A DNA stretch of 64,000 nt from Xiphias gladius (taxonomy: Eukaryota; Chordata; Actinopteri; Istiophoriformes; Xiphiidae): positions 7,051,501-7,115,500 of the forward strand of contig NC_053420.1 in the NCBI RefSeq assembly GCF_016859285.1, given 5' to 3'. Position 1 is the stretch's first letter. Each line of letters starts with the position of its first letter. Below the pieces are notes generated by a model that was not told the origin of the DNA, ran no database searches, and was given only the letters and a program-made list of their open reading frames with translations. Shown piece by piece: positions 1 through 12,500 of this stretch. Both the position numbers and the translations under genes were made by a program.

Positions 1-300
1 AGTATTTAATACATCACTTCATATTCTGATCACAATTGTTTTTGAATCCATAGATATAGAAGATGTATAAAATATTACAATGGAGGCAGAACCTACACAG
101 CATGCTGACACTAAATGAAGATGGGATTAGGTGTTTACAGATCTGCATATCAGCATGTTTGAGCGTTTCCTGTGTGGATTTCTTATACAGAACGTGAGTT
201 AAGCTGGTATGCAAATGTTCCCACTGAAAGTGGATAAAAGAGCAGTTCTAATGTAACAGAACATAAGGTGTAGCTTCAAGTTATGTTTTCCTTTTTTCAG

Positions 301-421
301 AGGTCCGGTCGAGGAAAAGGACAAGGAGAGGTGATGCCGACGTTGGACATGGCGCTCTTTGATTGGACAGACTACGAGGATATGAAACCCGTGGACAACT
401 GGCCAACCTCCAGGAAGAAAG
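301..421 (+). CDS. draxin: draxin internal coding exon
   Basis: The acceptor is a long T-tract ending ttttttcag at 300 and the donor is AAAG|gttaat. The frame starts at the first base and one base of a split codon is left at the end. The exon encodes the basic stretch and the acidic [10 protein letters not shown] block. Confidence 0.9.
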
Positions 422-3087
422 GTTAATTATTAACTGTTAGTGCGCGTGTGTGGTCATAAAGGACTCTGATTTGAAAACAGTTTTGGTGGAAATAATCCAT
501 TGTTAAATTTAAATAGCCATGCTGGCCGCTCTGTGCGGCTGGGCTTAGGTAAAATGGTGCTTGGAGCAAAACGCTCACTATCGGGATGCTAAGATGCTAA
601 CAGTGACAATACTAGCATATTGATGTTTAGCAGGTATAATGTCTGACATATCCGCCGTCTTAGTTGAGCATGTTAGCATGCTAAAGTACAGCCGAGGCTG
701 ATGGAAATGCCATTAGTTTTGCAGCCAAAATACTCGGCAAACGAAAACTTTGACCTGATGGTGGCGTTAGATGAAAGATGAAGGGGTCAAAGCATGTACA
801 GTTCATGCTCTTGGAACAATTACATGACAATCCATTCAAATAGTTGTTCGGATATTTCAATAAAAACAAAAAATGTCAGCCTCATGGCGGTGATAGAGTG
901 AAAGTCACCGAAGTCACATGGGTACGTCCTCTGGGCATCAATGTCTGTACAAAAGCTGGTGAGAATCCATCCAGTAACTTTTCAGATATTTTTGCCTGGA
1001 CCAAAGTGGTGGACTGATATTTTAATGAATAAGTTGACCTGCTGGTGGCGCCAGAAGAAAGGTCAGGGGATTTCAATCGTCAATATAATTTATCCTCAGG
1101 GAGCCTTGAATATCTGTGGCACATTTCATGGTAATTCATAGTTGTCAAGTTATCTCACTCGGAACCACAACTGCCAAGCTCATGTTGGCGCTAGAGGGGC
1201 AAAAAAAACCATTAGGAGATCGCCAGAGTCATTAGGATTAGTCCTCTGTGCAAAATTTTATGGTGATCCATCAAACAGTTTTTGAGACATTTTAGTCTGG
1301 ACCAAGGTGGTGGAGTGGCCAACAGAAGGACCAGCATTGCTATCCACAGAGCCATGCTAGCATTGCGAAAAACGACATTATTGACACTTTTTTAAAAACA
1401 AATCAGAGATGTTGAACATCTAAACTACTTTAAGCGCTACTGTGAGTATTTAAACTCATCAGGCTTTTTATTAGCACATTAATGTTAATATATGGCGAGA
1501 TAAGTAGCCAATCACAACTGGACGATCTAAAAACAACGTCACCAGTGTGATTTTCTGGACTAGGAAACATTTCAATTTATGTTCCCCTCTGGAATAAAAT
1601 GTGTGCTCCTAGTACTCCTACATACTACTGTGTATGTTAAACATCGAGTTGATTTCACTCTTTGGGAATAAACAATGGGACCATATCTGACCTGTGTTAA
1701 AACTGCAGGTCAGATATGGGCTGTCGAAGTGAAAAAGTCTTTGACCCCGGCCTTTTACGCGTTCCACACAGTAGAAATGGCTTCACCAGAAAGTAACAGG
1801 CATACTGAGAAAGCATAATTCTCTAACTGAGTGACATCTGTTTGGTTGAGGCTGCGTATTGATCAAACTGCTGTGTTTACTTCTTTTGCCTGCTGCAGAC
1901 AAGCGGCGGAGTAAGAACCTCAGCAGTGGAAACGCGACCGCCGACGCTGATGCCAGCGAGCCGTGTGACCACCACCTGGACTGTCTCCCAGGTCGGTCTG
2001 AATCACGCGGTACATGTCGCCCTGGACCACAGAAAAACTCTGTCGTGATCCAACAAACAGAACATTGTAAAAATGATTTGATCAAATATTTTTTTGATAA
2101 TTTTGCAGCTGCATTGGGTAATAAATTGGAGGCCACAATTCCGCCTTCTGGCCTCCTTCTTCCAGGGGGCTGGAACCCAGGACAGATAAATCTGAGGGGC
2201 TGTAACACGATTAACAACATAAGAAGGAAAACATTTGCGACACAACATTTCATTTATTCTGCTGAACTTTGCTTTATGTCTTGCGAATTACTGGATGATT
2301 TTACCTCTTCAGGCTGATAAAAACAGGTTGAATTGGTCATAACCCATAGTCCCCTATACCGACCGAAAACAAAAAGCTTTCACTCTTAGTCTTTAAATGG
2401 CCACTTCCTGCGGGCGTGCTATAATTTAATATTGTCAGAACATACGCTCCTCGCAGGGCCTGTTTCCTTCTTCGTGATTGGAAATGATAAGAGGACTGTT
2501 ATTTTCAGTGACACTGTCCTCATTTGTTTGTCGGTGTTTCACAATAATGCTTTCCATGGGAATATCACGTGTGTTTGATTGTTGAATGTTATGCGCTTGC
2601 TCCGCTGCAGGTTCTTGTTGCGACCTGAGACAGCACGAGTGTAAACCTCACAACCGAGGCCTCAACAACAAATGCTACGATGACTGCATGTGTGAGGAAG
2701 GTGAGTGAGGAGAACATTAAGTCGCAATATAGTGGTGCGATGTACAGCAGAAATCATCAGCACTTCGTCTTTTCAGGTTATTCTCTGTACCGTTCATGTG
2801 CACTTGAAACCGCGCTGGGGTCAGTTTTCATAAATATCTGAAAGTGGTTGAATACTTCTGAGGATTTTACAGTCTTGATACCATAGCTCCGGCAGTTTTT
2901 TCTGGTTCCATATCCACGTCTCTCTAATCTACTAGATTCAGTTAGCGTTTATTTTTTTCCCGTCTCTGCTCAAGGGTTTCGTTGTTATGCTAAATTCCAC
3001 CGGAAGCGTCGCGTAACCAGGAGGCGGGGCCGCTGCGTGGTACCAGAGTCGGTCAGCAGCGACCAAGGAGGCTTCATCACCATCTGA
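301..3087 (+). CDS. draxin: Draxin, C-terminal four coding exons (5' part outside window)
   Basis: Draxin is a secreted axon-guidance inhibitor that binds netrin and DCC and antagonises Wnt signalling. Only the 3' half of the gene is here: coding exons 301-421, 1899-1991, 2611-2700 and 2975-3087, joined by GT-AG introns with consistent phase (138 codons plus TGA at 3085-3087). The first exon begins basic ([10 protein letters not shown]) and carries the family block [18 protein letters not shown]. The other three supply a ten-cysteine, Dickkopf/colipase-like domain: CDHHLDC, then CCDLRQHEC, then NKCYDDCMC, then RCYAKFH and GRCVVPES, ending GGFITI. All ten cysteines are present and there is no frameshift. 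The signal peptide and N-terminal half lie upstream of base 1. It sits in the same orientation just upstream of agtrap, as in mammals. Identification rests on the recognised C-terminal motifs. Confidence 0.93.
422..1898 (+). other. draxin intron with interspersed repeat and short palindrome
   Basis: This intron holds a degenerate teleost repeat at about 585-1350 and a perfect 14-bp inverted repeat at 1681-1719. No exon-like segment was seen besides the two flanking exons. Confidence 0.7.
585..1350 (+). repeat. Teleost interspersed repeat (gctaacatgct / gatggtggcg family), copy 1
   Basis: Degenerate copy of a repeat recognised by recurring phrases such as gctaacag, catgttagcatgctaa, tttgacctgatggtggcg, cctcatggcggtga and caatccattcaaatagttg. 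The module (gene-dose phrase, ccatcca..., agatatttca) recurs about every 100-150 bp inside the element. Related segments occur at 8585-8760 (opposite strand) and 61185-61700. No coding capacity is visible and I cannot assign a family name. Confidence 0.65.
1899..1991 (+). CDS. draxin: draxin internal coding exon, first two cysteines
   Basis: The acceptor is tgctgcag|AC and the donor CCCAG|gtcggt. The split Asp codon is completed in phase. The exon encodes [10 protein letters not shown] and then [10 protein letters not shown], the start of the cysteine-rich domain. Confidence 0.9.
2611..2700 (+). CDS. draxin: draxin internal coding exon, cysteines 3-8
   Basis: The acceptor is ccgctgcag and the donor GAAG|gtgagt. 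The exon encodes [16 protein letters not shown] and then [12 protein letters not shown], six cysteines of the ten-cysteine domain. Confidence 0.92.
2975..3087 (+). CDS. draxin: draxin last coding exon
   Basis: The acceptor is ctgctcaag, which is a usable but weak AG. The reading frame continues from GAAG|GG and encodes [20 protein letters not shown] and then [16 protein letters not shown] before TGA. The very basic [11 protein letters not shown] run is typical of the draxin C-terminus. A longer reading frame on the opposite strand here is a shadow. Confidence 0.92.
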
Positions 3088-4400
3088 TGAAAAGGTGGAG
3101 GACAAGATGAAGGAGCCAAAGGGAGGAGGAACAGGAGGGACGACCCCATGACCACTCTTACATAGACGACAGCACAGCCATCACATGACACTGCTAACAG
3201 ACCAAGTGCTTTAGAGTGATGGATTGCTTTTCTTTTTTTTTCTTTTTTTTTTTCTTTCAAAATATACTGCACAGTGTAAAGCGTCCAAATGCCAAAATCT
3301 GGTCCGTTAAAACGAAACAAAAGGCAGCGAAACTGGAAATACTGCTGAGTGTTTCCATTGTGGGACGAGCCCTGCACTCTTAATCCAGCAAATCACCATC
3401 TTTAAGCACTTGATTTGATTCAGTTAAAATTCAGACACATCAGTCGGGATGTTGGTTTTGTTCACTCCAGCATCACCACAGGGGCATACGGTGGGTACAA
3501 GAAAACACGGAGGAACTCACTCCGTCCACATTGACTCATTTTTAGACAAATCTGTTTTCACTTGTTTTAATCGGTAGAAAAGGTTGACTGGGCCGCTGAC
3601 ACGTCACAGAGTGAAACTTGTAAACATCTCAGAGATTAAATCTTACAGCTCACCACAGTATTGGTTTCATTTTGAGGAAAAAAAACACATGACTTTTGTG
3701 ACTCGTAGAAAAACCCCTTTGTCAAACGCCTCTCACCATTTCTCATGCATTTGATCGTCTCTGTCTTGCTGATCCGAGACAAATAGTGTTTACAAATCAT
3801 TTTTAGCATTGAATGAATGACCAGCGCTTGGAGTCGCAGACTGGTTCTTTCACTTCTTCAGGACCAATCTCATCAACTAAGGTGTCGCTCACAGAAACTG
3901 TGCTAGAATGACTTTGAGGTACTTTGTTTTTTGTGTGTGAACTCTGCTACGATTCGTTTCTCGGCACTCCGCTTATCTGGCTCTCCAAAAAAATACTAAA
4001 CATAATTTGTAAATGCTATTTGAACCCATCTGCTTCCCAGTATTGTAAATATGAATGTGTCTGAATTGCCAACAGCTTTTTTAAAAATTGACAACCACTA
4101 CTCTTCACATGTACTTAATGGTAGAACGATAAACGAAGATGCTTGTCTGACCTTCATTATACATGTCTTAATATATGTTTTATTTATAATGTACCTAAAC
4201 AAGTTTGTCTATATATTGTGTTTTTCAGCTTTTTTGGTTTCACGATTAAACGCTTACGGGATAAATGTGTTGTGGTGTGCCTTACATTCGCAACACTTAG
4301 TTTCATCCATATCAGACATTAGCATGTATTTAAAATTTTTACCCTACAAGCAAATCTTGAGACCTTAAAACAGTAACTTTCAAACATGGCTCAAAAATAT
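3088..4400 (+). other. Probable draxin 3' UTR and downstream flank
   Basis: AT-rich, non-coding sequence follows the draxin stop. An ATTAAA at 4245-4250 could serve as a polyadenylation signal, but no end point can be fixed from sequence alone. A T-rich tract lies at 3229-3257. The open frame at 4051-4368 is AT-rich, lacks family motifs and is read as chance. Confidence 0.4.
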
Positions 4401-4744
4401 TTATATATTTTTTTAATCACATATAGGTCTCATATATAGACAAACTATTCCTCTATTTTAACACACATATCATAATAACAGTCTTTCATACTGAATGCAT
4501 GTTTATGCAGACGTGCGTTTGTTGAGGAGGAAATCTACAGCTTTACATTTTCCGTTTTAGGAGCTGTTAATGGGACGGCCAGCTTGATGGGCATTTACTG
4601 TGCAGTCTGAAGTCTCCTGAAGTCTCCAGTCACGTAGCATGTCAGACTGGACAGATCTTTTGCAAGAATTGGCCAAAACGAATTTATCGCCGTGCCTTTT
4701 TTATTTTAATCAGGCCCGTGAAAACTTGAGAGGCAGGAGGGTGC

Positions 4745-5370
4745 TGGAGGATGCACTCGGATCCTTTAAGTAAAGTAAAAATACAAGAAAAGTCCTCCTG
4801 TAAAGTACCAGTGCATTGATGTAAACATTTACCATCACAAGTACTGAAGTATCATCAGCAATACTTAAAATATTTAAAAAAAGGTACTTGTTCTGCAGAA
4901 AAATGCTCCCTCACTGATATATTATCGTATGAAATTATCAAATTATTAACATCAATGTGAAAGCAGCATTTTGCTGTTGTAGCTAATCGAGGTGAAGCTA
5001 GTTGTAACTCTTTTATATACAGTTCGAGTTTAGTCCAGTTGTTCCCAACCTGAGGGTCAGGCCCTCTCAAAGGGTCACAACATAAATCTGTTGGGGTCAC
5101 GAGATGATCAGTGGAATTGGAAAGAAGTTCAGCTTCACTAATTTATCTTATTTTTAAGACTTTAATCTTTGCTTTAATCTTTGGGCCTTGAACAGTTATT
5201 TAATTGAAACTGTCTGAGGAGATTAGAGGGGAAATCACTTTGATGGAACTGCTAAGCACTCACAGACATCTGAAACGTGAGGCCCCGCTGCTGACATGAC
5301 TTTAAAAAGTACAGTATTTCCCCTCTGAAATGTAGTGGAGTAGAAGTATAAAGCAGCATTAAACGGAAGT
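4745..5370 (-). repeat. Teleost interspersed repeat (gtggaaagtaac family), minus-strand copy
   Basis: Reads as the reverse complement of the element at 36865-37650. It ends (plus strand) with ttcccctctgaaatgtagtg and contains cccaacctgagggtcaggcc, matching in reverse the aggggcctgaccccctaggt of the other copy. Short aagtaaagtaaaaatacaag phrases at the start are typical of this element. Non-coding; family not assigned. Confidence 0.7.
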
Positions 5371-6582
5371 GCTCGAAGTGCAGTGCCTGAGCAAGTATAA
5401 CCACCGGGTCAGAGCCTGGGACTGGACTCTGGAGCAGGTAAAAGTGAGCGTCAGGATGTCCGGAAGAAGAGCGAGAGCTTTGACGGCTTGTTTCCCATGT
5501 GGAGGTAAAACTCTTCCTTCCCCGTCGTCTTATATTCTAATCTTCTTTAGTGTGCAACGGGAGAATAAAAATCATGGCACATGTTACTAGATGCGCATTA
5601 CAAGAGTTTTTGCGAGCATCTTTTCCCGGACATTTTCGAGTCAGTAATAAGGCGCCGTCCATCTCCTTGTGATAAAATGAACGCTTCAATCCCCGAAGCT
5701 CATTATCTCCCGACCACCCTGATCTGTGTCAGAAGCTTTTAGCGCATAGCTTACGACACATTAGAGCAAGTGCAAGCAATAACATCCAGCGCGTCTCTGA
5801 TCAGGACACACAAGGCCTCCGAAAATCTATCCGTATCAATATTTGATTAGATGGAGAGAGTAACACTCATTTTTCTTCCCTGAGCAGACGCTCAGTCAGA
5901 CTGTGATTGTGCCGTCCTGATTTACGGCCACAGAATAAAAGCAGACGTGATGTATTTTTAATACTTACTTCTGACAGAGTGCTCTGGTGGAGTGCCCTGT
6001 CGAAACCTGGACAACAGCCAGCAAAGTGATAGATTGCCCACAGCCACGTCCCGGCAGAGCCGCAGCTTCACGTCACCAACACCAGAGAGGCACTTCTCCC
6101 TCTCCAAACGCTATCTTGAAGTAATCGATTGCCAAAGTTGCCATCTTTACCCAAAGTTTCAAGATCGGGGCGCTCTCCACAGACCACATGATGAAAAGAA
6201 TTTAGATTTGAGTAAAGAAAGGTGAAATGCTGGGAGGAAATGCTGCCGTCAATCTACAGTCTCAGAGACGATATAGCACACCATAAATCACTTCATGGGA
6301 AGTAATCAGAATTTTAGATGTATATAAATGAAGGGTGAGGGACGTTTCCTCTAACGCAGTCCGTGTGGCTCACCACTTAGGCACTCTGTCGATGGCTTGT
6401 CTAGTCTGTCACCGCAGGTTGGGAAGTAAAAAGGGATCGTTTGTCTGCAATTACTCCTCCAAGTACAGCTTTCAAGCTCAAATTAAATAACATGTCAGTC
6501 ACACCACAATCTCATTTTTACACACGAATAGAGTCAAGAACGGAAGTATTTGGATGATTACTCATTTTTTTTAGTTCCTCAT
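5371..6582. other. Intergenic, no gene seen
   Basis: Between draxin and agtrap. Short open frames at 5369-5590 and 5992-6225 show no family motif and no convincing splice signals. Nothing else recognised. Confidence 0.5.
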
Positions 6583-7166
6583 TTCTCTGAGCTTCAGCAC
6601 ATTCGATGCGAAATAAAATAATGGATACTACATTAAAGCGCCGAGTCTCAGCTTTAATTTGAGCGGGTTTATATAAATATAGAAATGCATAGTTCTAAAT
6701 TTTCAGGGGGTTCAAAAGTAATTGGACATTTGGCTCCTAAACGTTTCGTGCAGCAGTGCGTTGTTTCAGTGTTAGTTCATGCACACACAAAAAACTCATA
6801 CGTGGCTCAGAGTTGTCTGAGAGTTGAGAGTTGCCATTGAGATTGTCTGTCAATATGAGGAGTGAAGAGGTGACCATGTAAGCGAGGAAGATAATGATGA
6901 GATTCAACAAAAATGATAGCTAAAATCTGTCAGAGAGATGTCGAAAGTAGTTGGTTTCCACAATGATTGTTTTTATTTGACTTCATGTGTATCTGTCCAA
7001 TTAATTTTGAACCCCTAAAATTTGTGCACTACGTGCTAAAAAGGCTATATCTCCCACACAGTTCTTTCTATGTTGGCGTAAACCCACTCAAATTAAAGCT
7101 GAGACTCGGCACTTTAATGTAGTATCCATTGTTTTATTTCACATCGAATGTGCTGAAGCTCAGAGC
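6583..7166. mobile_element. Non-autonomous DNA transposon with long inverted arms
   Basis: The left arm (about 6583-6731) and right arm (about 6993-7166) are near-perfect reverse complements. Both contain ctgagcttcagcacattcga at the outer end, then tactacattaaag, then gagtctcagctttaatttga, then ggggttcaaaa/gtaattggac at the inner end. The ~260-bp centre has no coding capacity. The structure fits a Tc1/mariner-like MITE or foldback element. Exact termini and target-site duplication were not resolved. Confidence 0.7.
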
Positions 7167-8584
7167 CTGTGTTTGGACGCATTAAAAGCTTCGATCAGAG
7201 GGAAAAAAATCTTGAGTCATGTGCTGTCACAGGGATCAGGGGTCACCTGGAGGTCAGTGTGCAGGGCCCATCTGCCATGCTTGATTCATAGTTTGGATCA
7301 TCTCCTTTAACCTTCAAGAGGACAGAAGCACCAAGGAACGAGAGAAAATCGCCACGAGTGCATCATACATGAGCAATTTAAAGACATTACTGCAGATGTG
7401 TTCTCACAGAAAAATCTGTAGATGGTTGCCACACAAACAATTAATTTTCCTTCAGAGAAGGAGTTAGTTAGTTAATCACCATTCCTATCAGTAATAAAAA
7501 CACTGTAGTCACCAAGTTAAATGCCGAGATCTCTGTGATGGTTGCATTAGTTGTATTTCTTGCCACGTTGGATTCATCAGTTGGTTTGGTAAGTACAGTG
7601 TTATCTTATCCAATAGAAATGATCGCTAAAAGTACAAATATAATACCCAAGTTGTAATAAATTGTACTTTTTCTTTTAAGAGGCATCCGTCACAAACTTC
7701 ACAACCCCCTTATCCATTTCTTCCTTTTCTCTGTGCTGCCGCAGGTGCATGTCATCTGAAGAGAAGAGATAAGTAACCACAACAAGACAGTATAAGAGGA
7801 GATAAGATCTGACAGTATTTACTCCTGGGAGGCAGGTGGCTGTTAAAGGTAAAATAGGAATCCACTTGTTTGAAAACGGGAAGTTTTGACTTGCCTGTGG
7901 TGCTGGACAAAAAAAGGGCACGGCGTCGCTAGAAATCAATAGAAGTCATGCACTGGAGTTTAAGAGTCTATAGTAAATTTCATGGTAAACTGAGCAGTTG
8001 TAAAAATAGATAAAGTATCTTTCTGTGGAGGAAGGCGCTCAAGGGATGGATGATGAAAAAAAAAATAAAATCGAACTACATTTCCAAATGCTACAAAGAA
8101 GCTGACAAAGTACACCGTGACTGCAGAGCATCAGTCAGAAAACGCTTACTTTAACATTTAACCTGATCGGCTGCGAGCTAAATCCGAGTCAGTCCGTGTC
8201 AACCGCTATGTGTTATCAATTATTCCGTACTCAGCCCAACCCAAACTAACTTTATTGTTACGCTAAGTGAGAAGATTGTCTTGGTTACAACGATGGCCTG
8301 AAGGAGAATTTGCAGGGAGACAAATTGCCACATGAATCATTCAGATCTCAGCCTTTTTTTTGGGGGGGGATCTGTTTATAGTGCCACTGTAGTTCTTTAC
8401 GAGCCTAAAGGCCACTACTGTTTAGGCTGCTGCTGGTGAAGAAATGCAGTGTCTCTCCCTCATTTATAATAGATTCCTGTTGAACTGTTCAACACCAAAG
8501 CAAAGCTCTAACTCTGATTTAGGGCCTAACGCCAAAACCTTACATTTATGGTTAGTTTCTAGAAATGGAAATATCTGTCCGTCA
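7167..8584. other. Intergenic, no gene seen
   Basis: No exon with motif support. A short minus-strand open frame at 7676-7939 has no recognisable product. A T/G homopolymer pair lies at 8355-8370. Confidence 0.5.
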
Positions 8585-8760
8585 GTCCGTTACACTGATC
8601 CAGACTGAAACCTCAACAACTGTCGGTCAGTTGGCGGCGGTTCCCTGGATATAAATCCTACTGACTTTGGAGATTCCCTGACTTTTCCTGGAGCGCCAAC
8701 ATATGGTTCGCATTGGTGGTTTTGAGTGGCATATATTCATTGAAATTTAAAATGTTTTAG
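8585..8760 (-). repeat. Teleost interspersed repeat (gctaacatgct / gatggtggcg family), minus-strand fragment
   Basis: In reverse complement this carries the same phrases as the element at 585-1350: actttggagattccctgact, ttttcctggagcgccaacat and ggttttgagtggcatatatt. It is a short truncated copy. Confidence 0.6.
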
Positions 8761-9495
8761 GGTTTGTAGAGATGTCAGTATGGTGGTATCAGAGACGGCA
8801 TGCTACAAGGTCTCAATATTGTTTTCCAACTTGCCAACCTGGTGCCTGTATCAAAAGCCTCCAACAGTCACATGCCCCTTTTTAAGTCATCAAACTGCTG
8901 CTGGCACGTGTTGCATGCCGTGTTATTTTGGTCCACGGACGAGTAAAAATAGCAAAATAGGAAAATTATTTATCTCATGTAACTTTTGAGTGTAAAATCT
9001 TGTGTTTTGTGTCTGTCTGTTTAACTGAGCAAAGCCAGCAGACAGTTTGGTTTTTCTTTTTTTTTTAAACGTTCAAAACAGACAAGCTACATTCCTGATC
9101 ATTCATAGTGAACCACTGGAGGGACACAACGCTCACTGAAAGCTGGGGAGAAAAAAAAAAAAGAAAAAAAAAAAAAAGAAAATACTGTGACCAGTGTTGA
9201 CGCTCATGTGGTTTCTTTCTTCCTGAGTGGCTGAAGGCCACAGTGGAAGCAGGAGCATTGGGTTGGGGGTGTTGGGGTGGAGGTGGTGGGGGGTTGCAAG
9301 TCACATGGGAAGCAGTCAGGTTGTTGTCACATGGTTTGTGTTTGCAGGCTGAGCTGAGGGGAGGAGGAGTTTTGGAGCAGAAGTTTGTGTTAAGAGAAAT
9401 CCTGCCGCATTTTTTTTTTTCTCATGCAGCCCCCTCAACAAGTTGAAGCACTGAATCGGATCAAGGTAGAGCTGCTTTGACCAAAACAGCCTATT

Positions 9496-9522
9496 ATGGA
9501 AATCCCTGCCATAAATCTAAAG
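9496..9522 (+). CDS. agtrap: agtrap coding exon 1 (start codon)
   Basis: The ATG at 9496 starts MEIPAINLK and the exon ends with the donor AAG|gtgagg. The exon is too short to appear as a long open frame. It was chosen because it joins in phase to the next exon and matches the family N-terminus. Confidence 0.88.
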
Positions 9523-12500
9523 GTGAGGTTGCTGTTTACTTCATTTCTGAGTGTTGAAAGTGTTTACGATGGCCTGTCAGTGTTGTTAAACAGTGTTGAA
9601 CAGTCTCTGCTTGAGACACCGATCACAGTAAACTAGGGGAACTGTACTTTTGTTGGTGGTTTTATGTTAAGCTGTAGAGGAAAAGTATGAAGTCATTTAG
9701 TGGGTGAAACCCTCCAAAATAGTTACATCATGGTGCATTTAAAGTCTACACTGTCACGTTTTCAGTGATGAACAAGCCTATGGAGCAAATAACATTATGG
9801 GAGGCGACAGATGCAAACATAATGATGAATCTGCTCATTATATAGGAGATATCAACAGGATATCTCGTCAGTCATTTCTGGTTTCTCCACTTGTGTTTAA
9901 AAACTTTGGCAGTAAATGCTATTATAGAACCTGATTTTTCACTAAGGAACTTACAGTACATAGGGGAACTGATGTCTGCATGTCATGTCATAATCTTTAA
10001 AAGGGAGAGGCGTTAAATTTGATCATTCCTTTGTGGTATTTCCAAAGGCTAAAGGGTTCAAAAGCAGCTGGAGACGTTTCCCATTTAAAGCTCAGAAAAT
10101 TTGGCACAACATATGATGTGAGAAGTTAGAAAACAAAGATATAAATGGAGGTATGAGACTGCGATTTTTCTCACCTGAGGTTGCATTTCCTGATTCATAA
10201 TGTGGGCACACAAAAAATTTCAGACCGGCTGTCCGTGGAGCCCTGAAATCAGTCCAATGAGCAGCTTCACAGTTTGTTTATACCAGATGAAAACTGATCG
10301 CATTTCACATGTAGTTCTGTGGGTTTTGTGGTTTTGACATTTGTGAGCTCACACAGATCGAAGAACGACTCCAGCTAACGGCCATTATTTATACATCTAT
10401 TAATAACTTTTTGATTGAGCGATTAATCATTCAGTCTAATAAATGTCAGAAAATAGTGAAATATTGAATGTCCATGACATGTTCTCAAAGTCCGAGGAGA
10501 CATCTCCAGATGTTTCTATTTGTTCAAGCAACTTCCCAAAACCCAGAGAGGTTCAGTTTACAATGATATAAGACAGAGAAAAGAAAGAAATCTTCACTGT
10601 GGAGGAGCTGGAGCTGTTTGGATCTTTTTGGCTGGTAAATGATTGATCGTTGGTCAGAATTGCTGGCGATTAATTTTCTGTCTAATGACTAATTGTTCCA
10701 GCTGTAACCTGAACTGTCCTACAACACGGTGACAGTATCAAAAAGGTCTTTAACAATCGTAAATTTTATTTTTTAACTCCTGTATTTTGTTCTCTTATTA
10801 TAGGCCATAGTACTGGTGCACTGGCTGCTTACAGTATGGTGAGTGCGAGCACAGGTTTTTTTTTTCACAGACCTGGGGAATTTCTCTCCTCTGGCACACA
10901 CACACAAACACAGACTGACTTACACTCTTCATTCAGCCCTACTCCCTAACCTCCACGTCCAGTGCTTTGTGTAATCAAATACAATTCATGAAGTACGTGG
11001 AAGAATCTGTCCTGTATGAACTGTGTCTTTCCTTTAGGGGATGCATGGCGTGGCTGCCCACCTCCTTCGCTTGGGGCAACTTCAGCGTTTTAGCAATCGG
11101 GGTCTGGGCCATTGCACAGAGGGACTCGATCGATGCCGTGATCATGGTGAGTCTCTGCCGTGACTCCTTCACGCAGGCTGTAATCCTAGCATCATGTGAC
11201 ACGTACAGGAGTCTAACTATAGGCACAGGACTGCGTATCCATGCTAACCTATTTGTCTGAGGAATCTAGGACAATCTGTGAGCATTCCTTTGAGAAAGAC
11301 AGCCTTCAGCAGAGTACAGTAGCCGCGGCTTTCATGCAGGCCGCTTTTTTTGACTGGTCTGTAGCCTTACTTTTAGTCTTACATTTGCTTTAGATTTGTT
11401 TAATACAGGTTAGACAGTTTCAGAACAATTAAAAAACGGACCTATTTGAAGCCTAAAAAGTTAACGAGGCTAACTCAGAGCTAAGAGCCATGTTTCCGGC
11501 AATCGGCGACACCTGCTGACCAGTGGGGACAAAGACGCCGCTTGTAATTCCTAAGTCGAAGCAGAAGCACTGGAGCCCTGCCACTTCTCAGCTCTGCTAC
11601 ACGTCTGTGCTGCTTTGAGACTTTAAGCTGCTGGTAGATTTTGTAAAGTTGCCCTCTTTGCTGATTTTGAACTGTTGAATTCATCCAGGAGAAAAAACAT
11701 TTTGTCCCGGAGACAGCAGAGCTAAGCTAAAGGTGTGGTGCGGTAGCTCAGTCAGCCGTGATTTCTGGGGTTGAAAAAAGTCTTAATTTAAAAATTAGTC
11801 CTGCTTAAGACGGTGGAGAACTAGACAGCTTCCTGCAACAGATGAATTTAGACGTCTGCCTCAAGTCTGACTGATTAGTAAAATCTAAACCATAGTCAAA
11901 ACCAACCACAGACTGCCACACTGACTGTGAAGCTGTGTTACTTGCCAAACAAACACATGACAGCTGAGGGTTTGAAGGAGGAAATGCATCTGAAGAAAAA
12001 CTAGCTGTCCACTTTCCTGCTCATTGACACTTTTGACCATAATGGATTCCGACTGTCACTGGATTGAACCTGTGAAACGTACGGAGGAGCCTTTTTACCT
12101 TGTGTACGTGAACGTTTAGCGTTGCTGTCGGTCACGTCCAGGGCCCCTAAAGGAGGAGTCTTGTGGACTGAGCTGCCAGTAGGAGGATTTAAAAAAAAAA
12201 AAAAAAAGATTTTATTTGAAAATGTTATTAAAACAAGCAGGGTTCTTTGACGTTGGTCTGTATCTTTGTCTATTTAAGTCAAATCGACCAATCGACTCAT
12301 TCACTCGTACACTCAGTTGTAGGTCTGGGAGGTAGGCTTCCTCACACCTATCTATTTAATCTACAGTATGAGGGTTGTTTTTTTTTTGGTATTAACTTCA
12401 GGCTTCACTTTCTCAAAAGTGATTTTAAGTTGATCTTGTTGTCAACTAATCGCAACTTTAAGTCTAATTTCTCTTCCCGTCATGTTGATTTGACTGTCCG

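Noticed and set aside
2985..3377. 130-codon minus-strand open frame over the end of draxin
   Set aside because: Antisense shadow of the last draxin exon and a poly-T tract; no motif.
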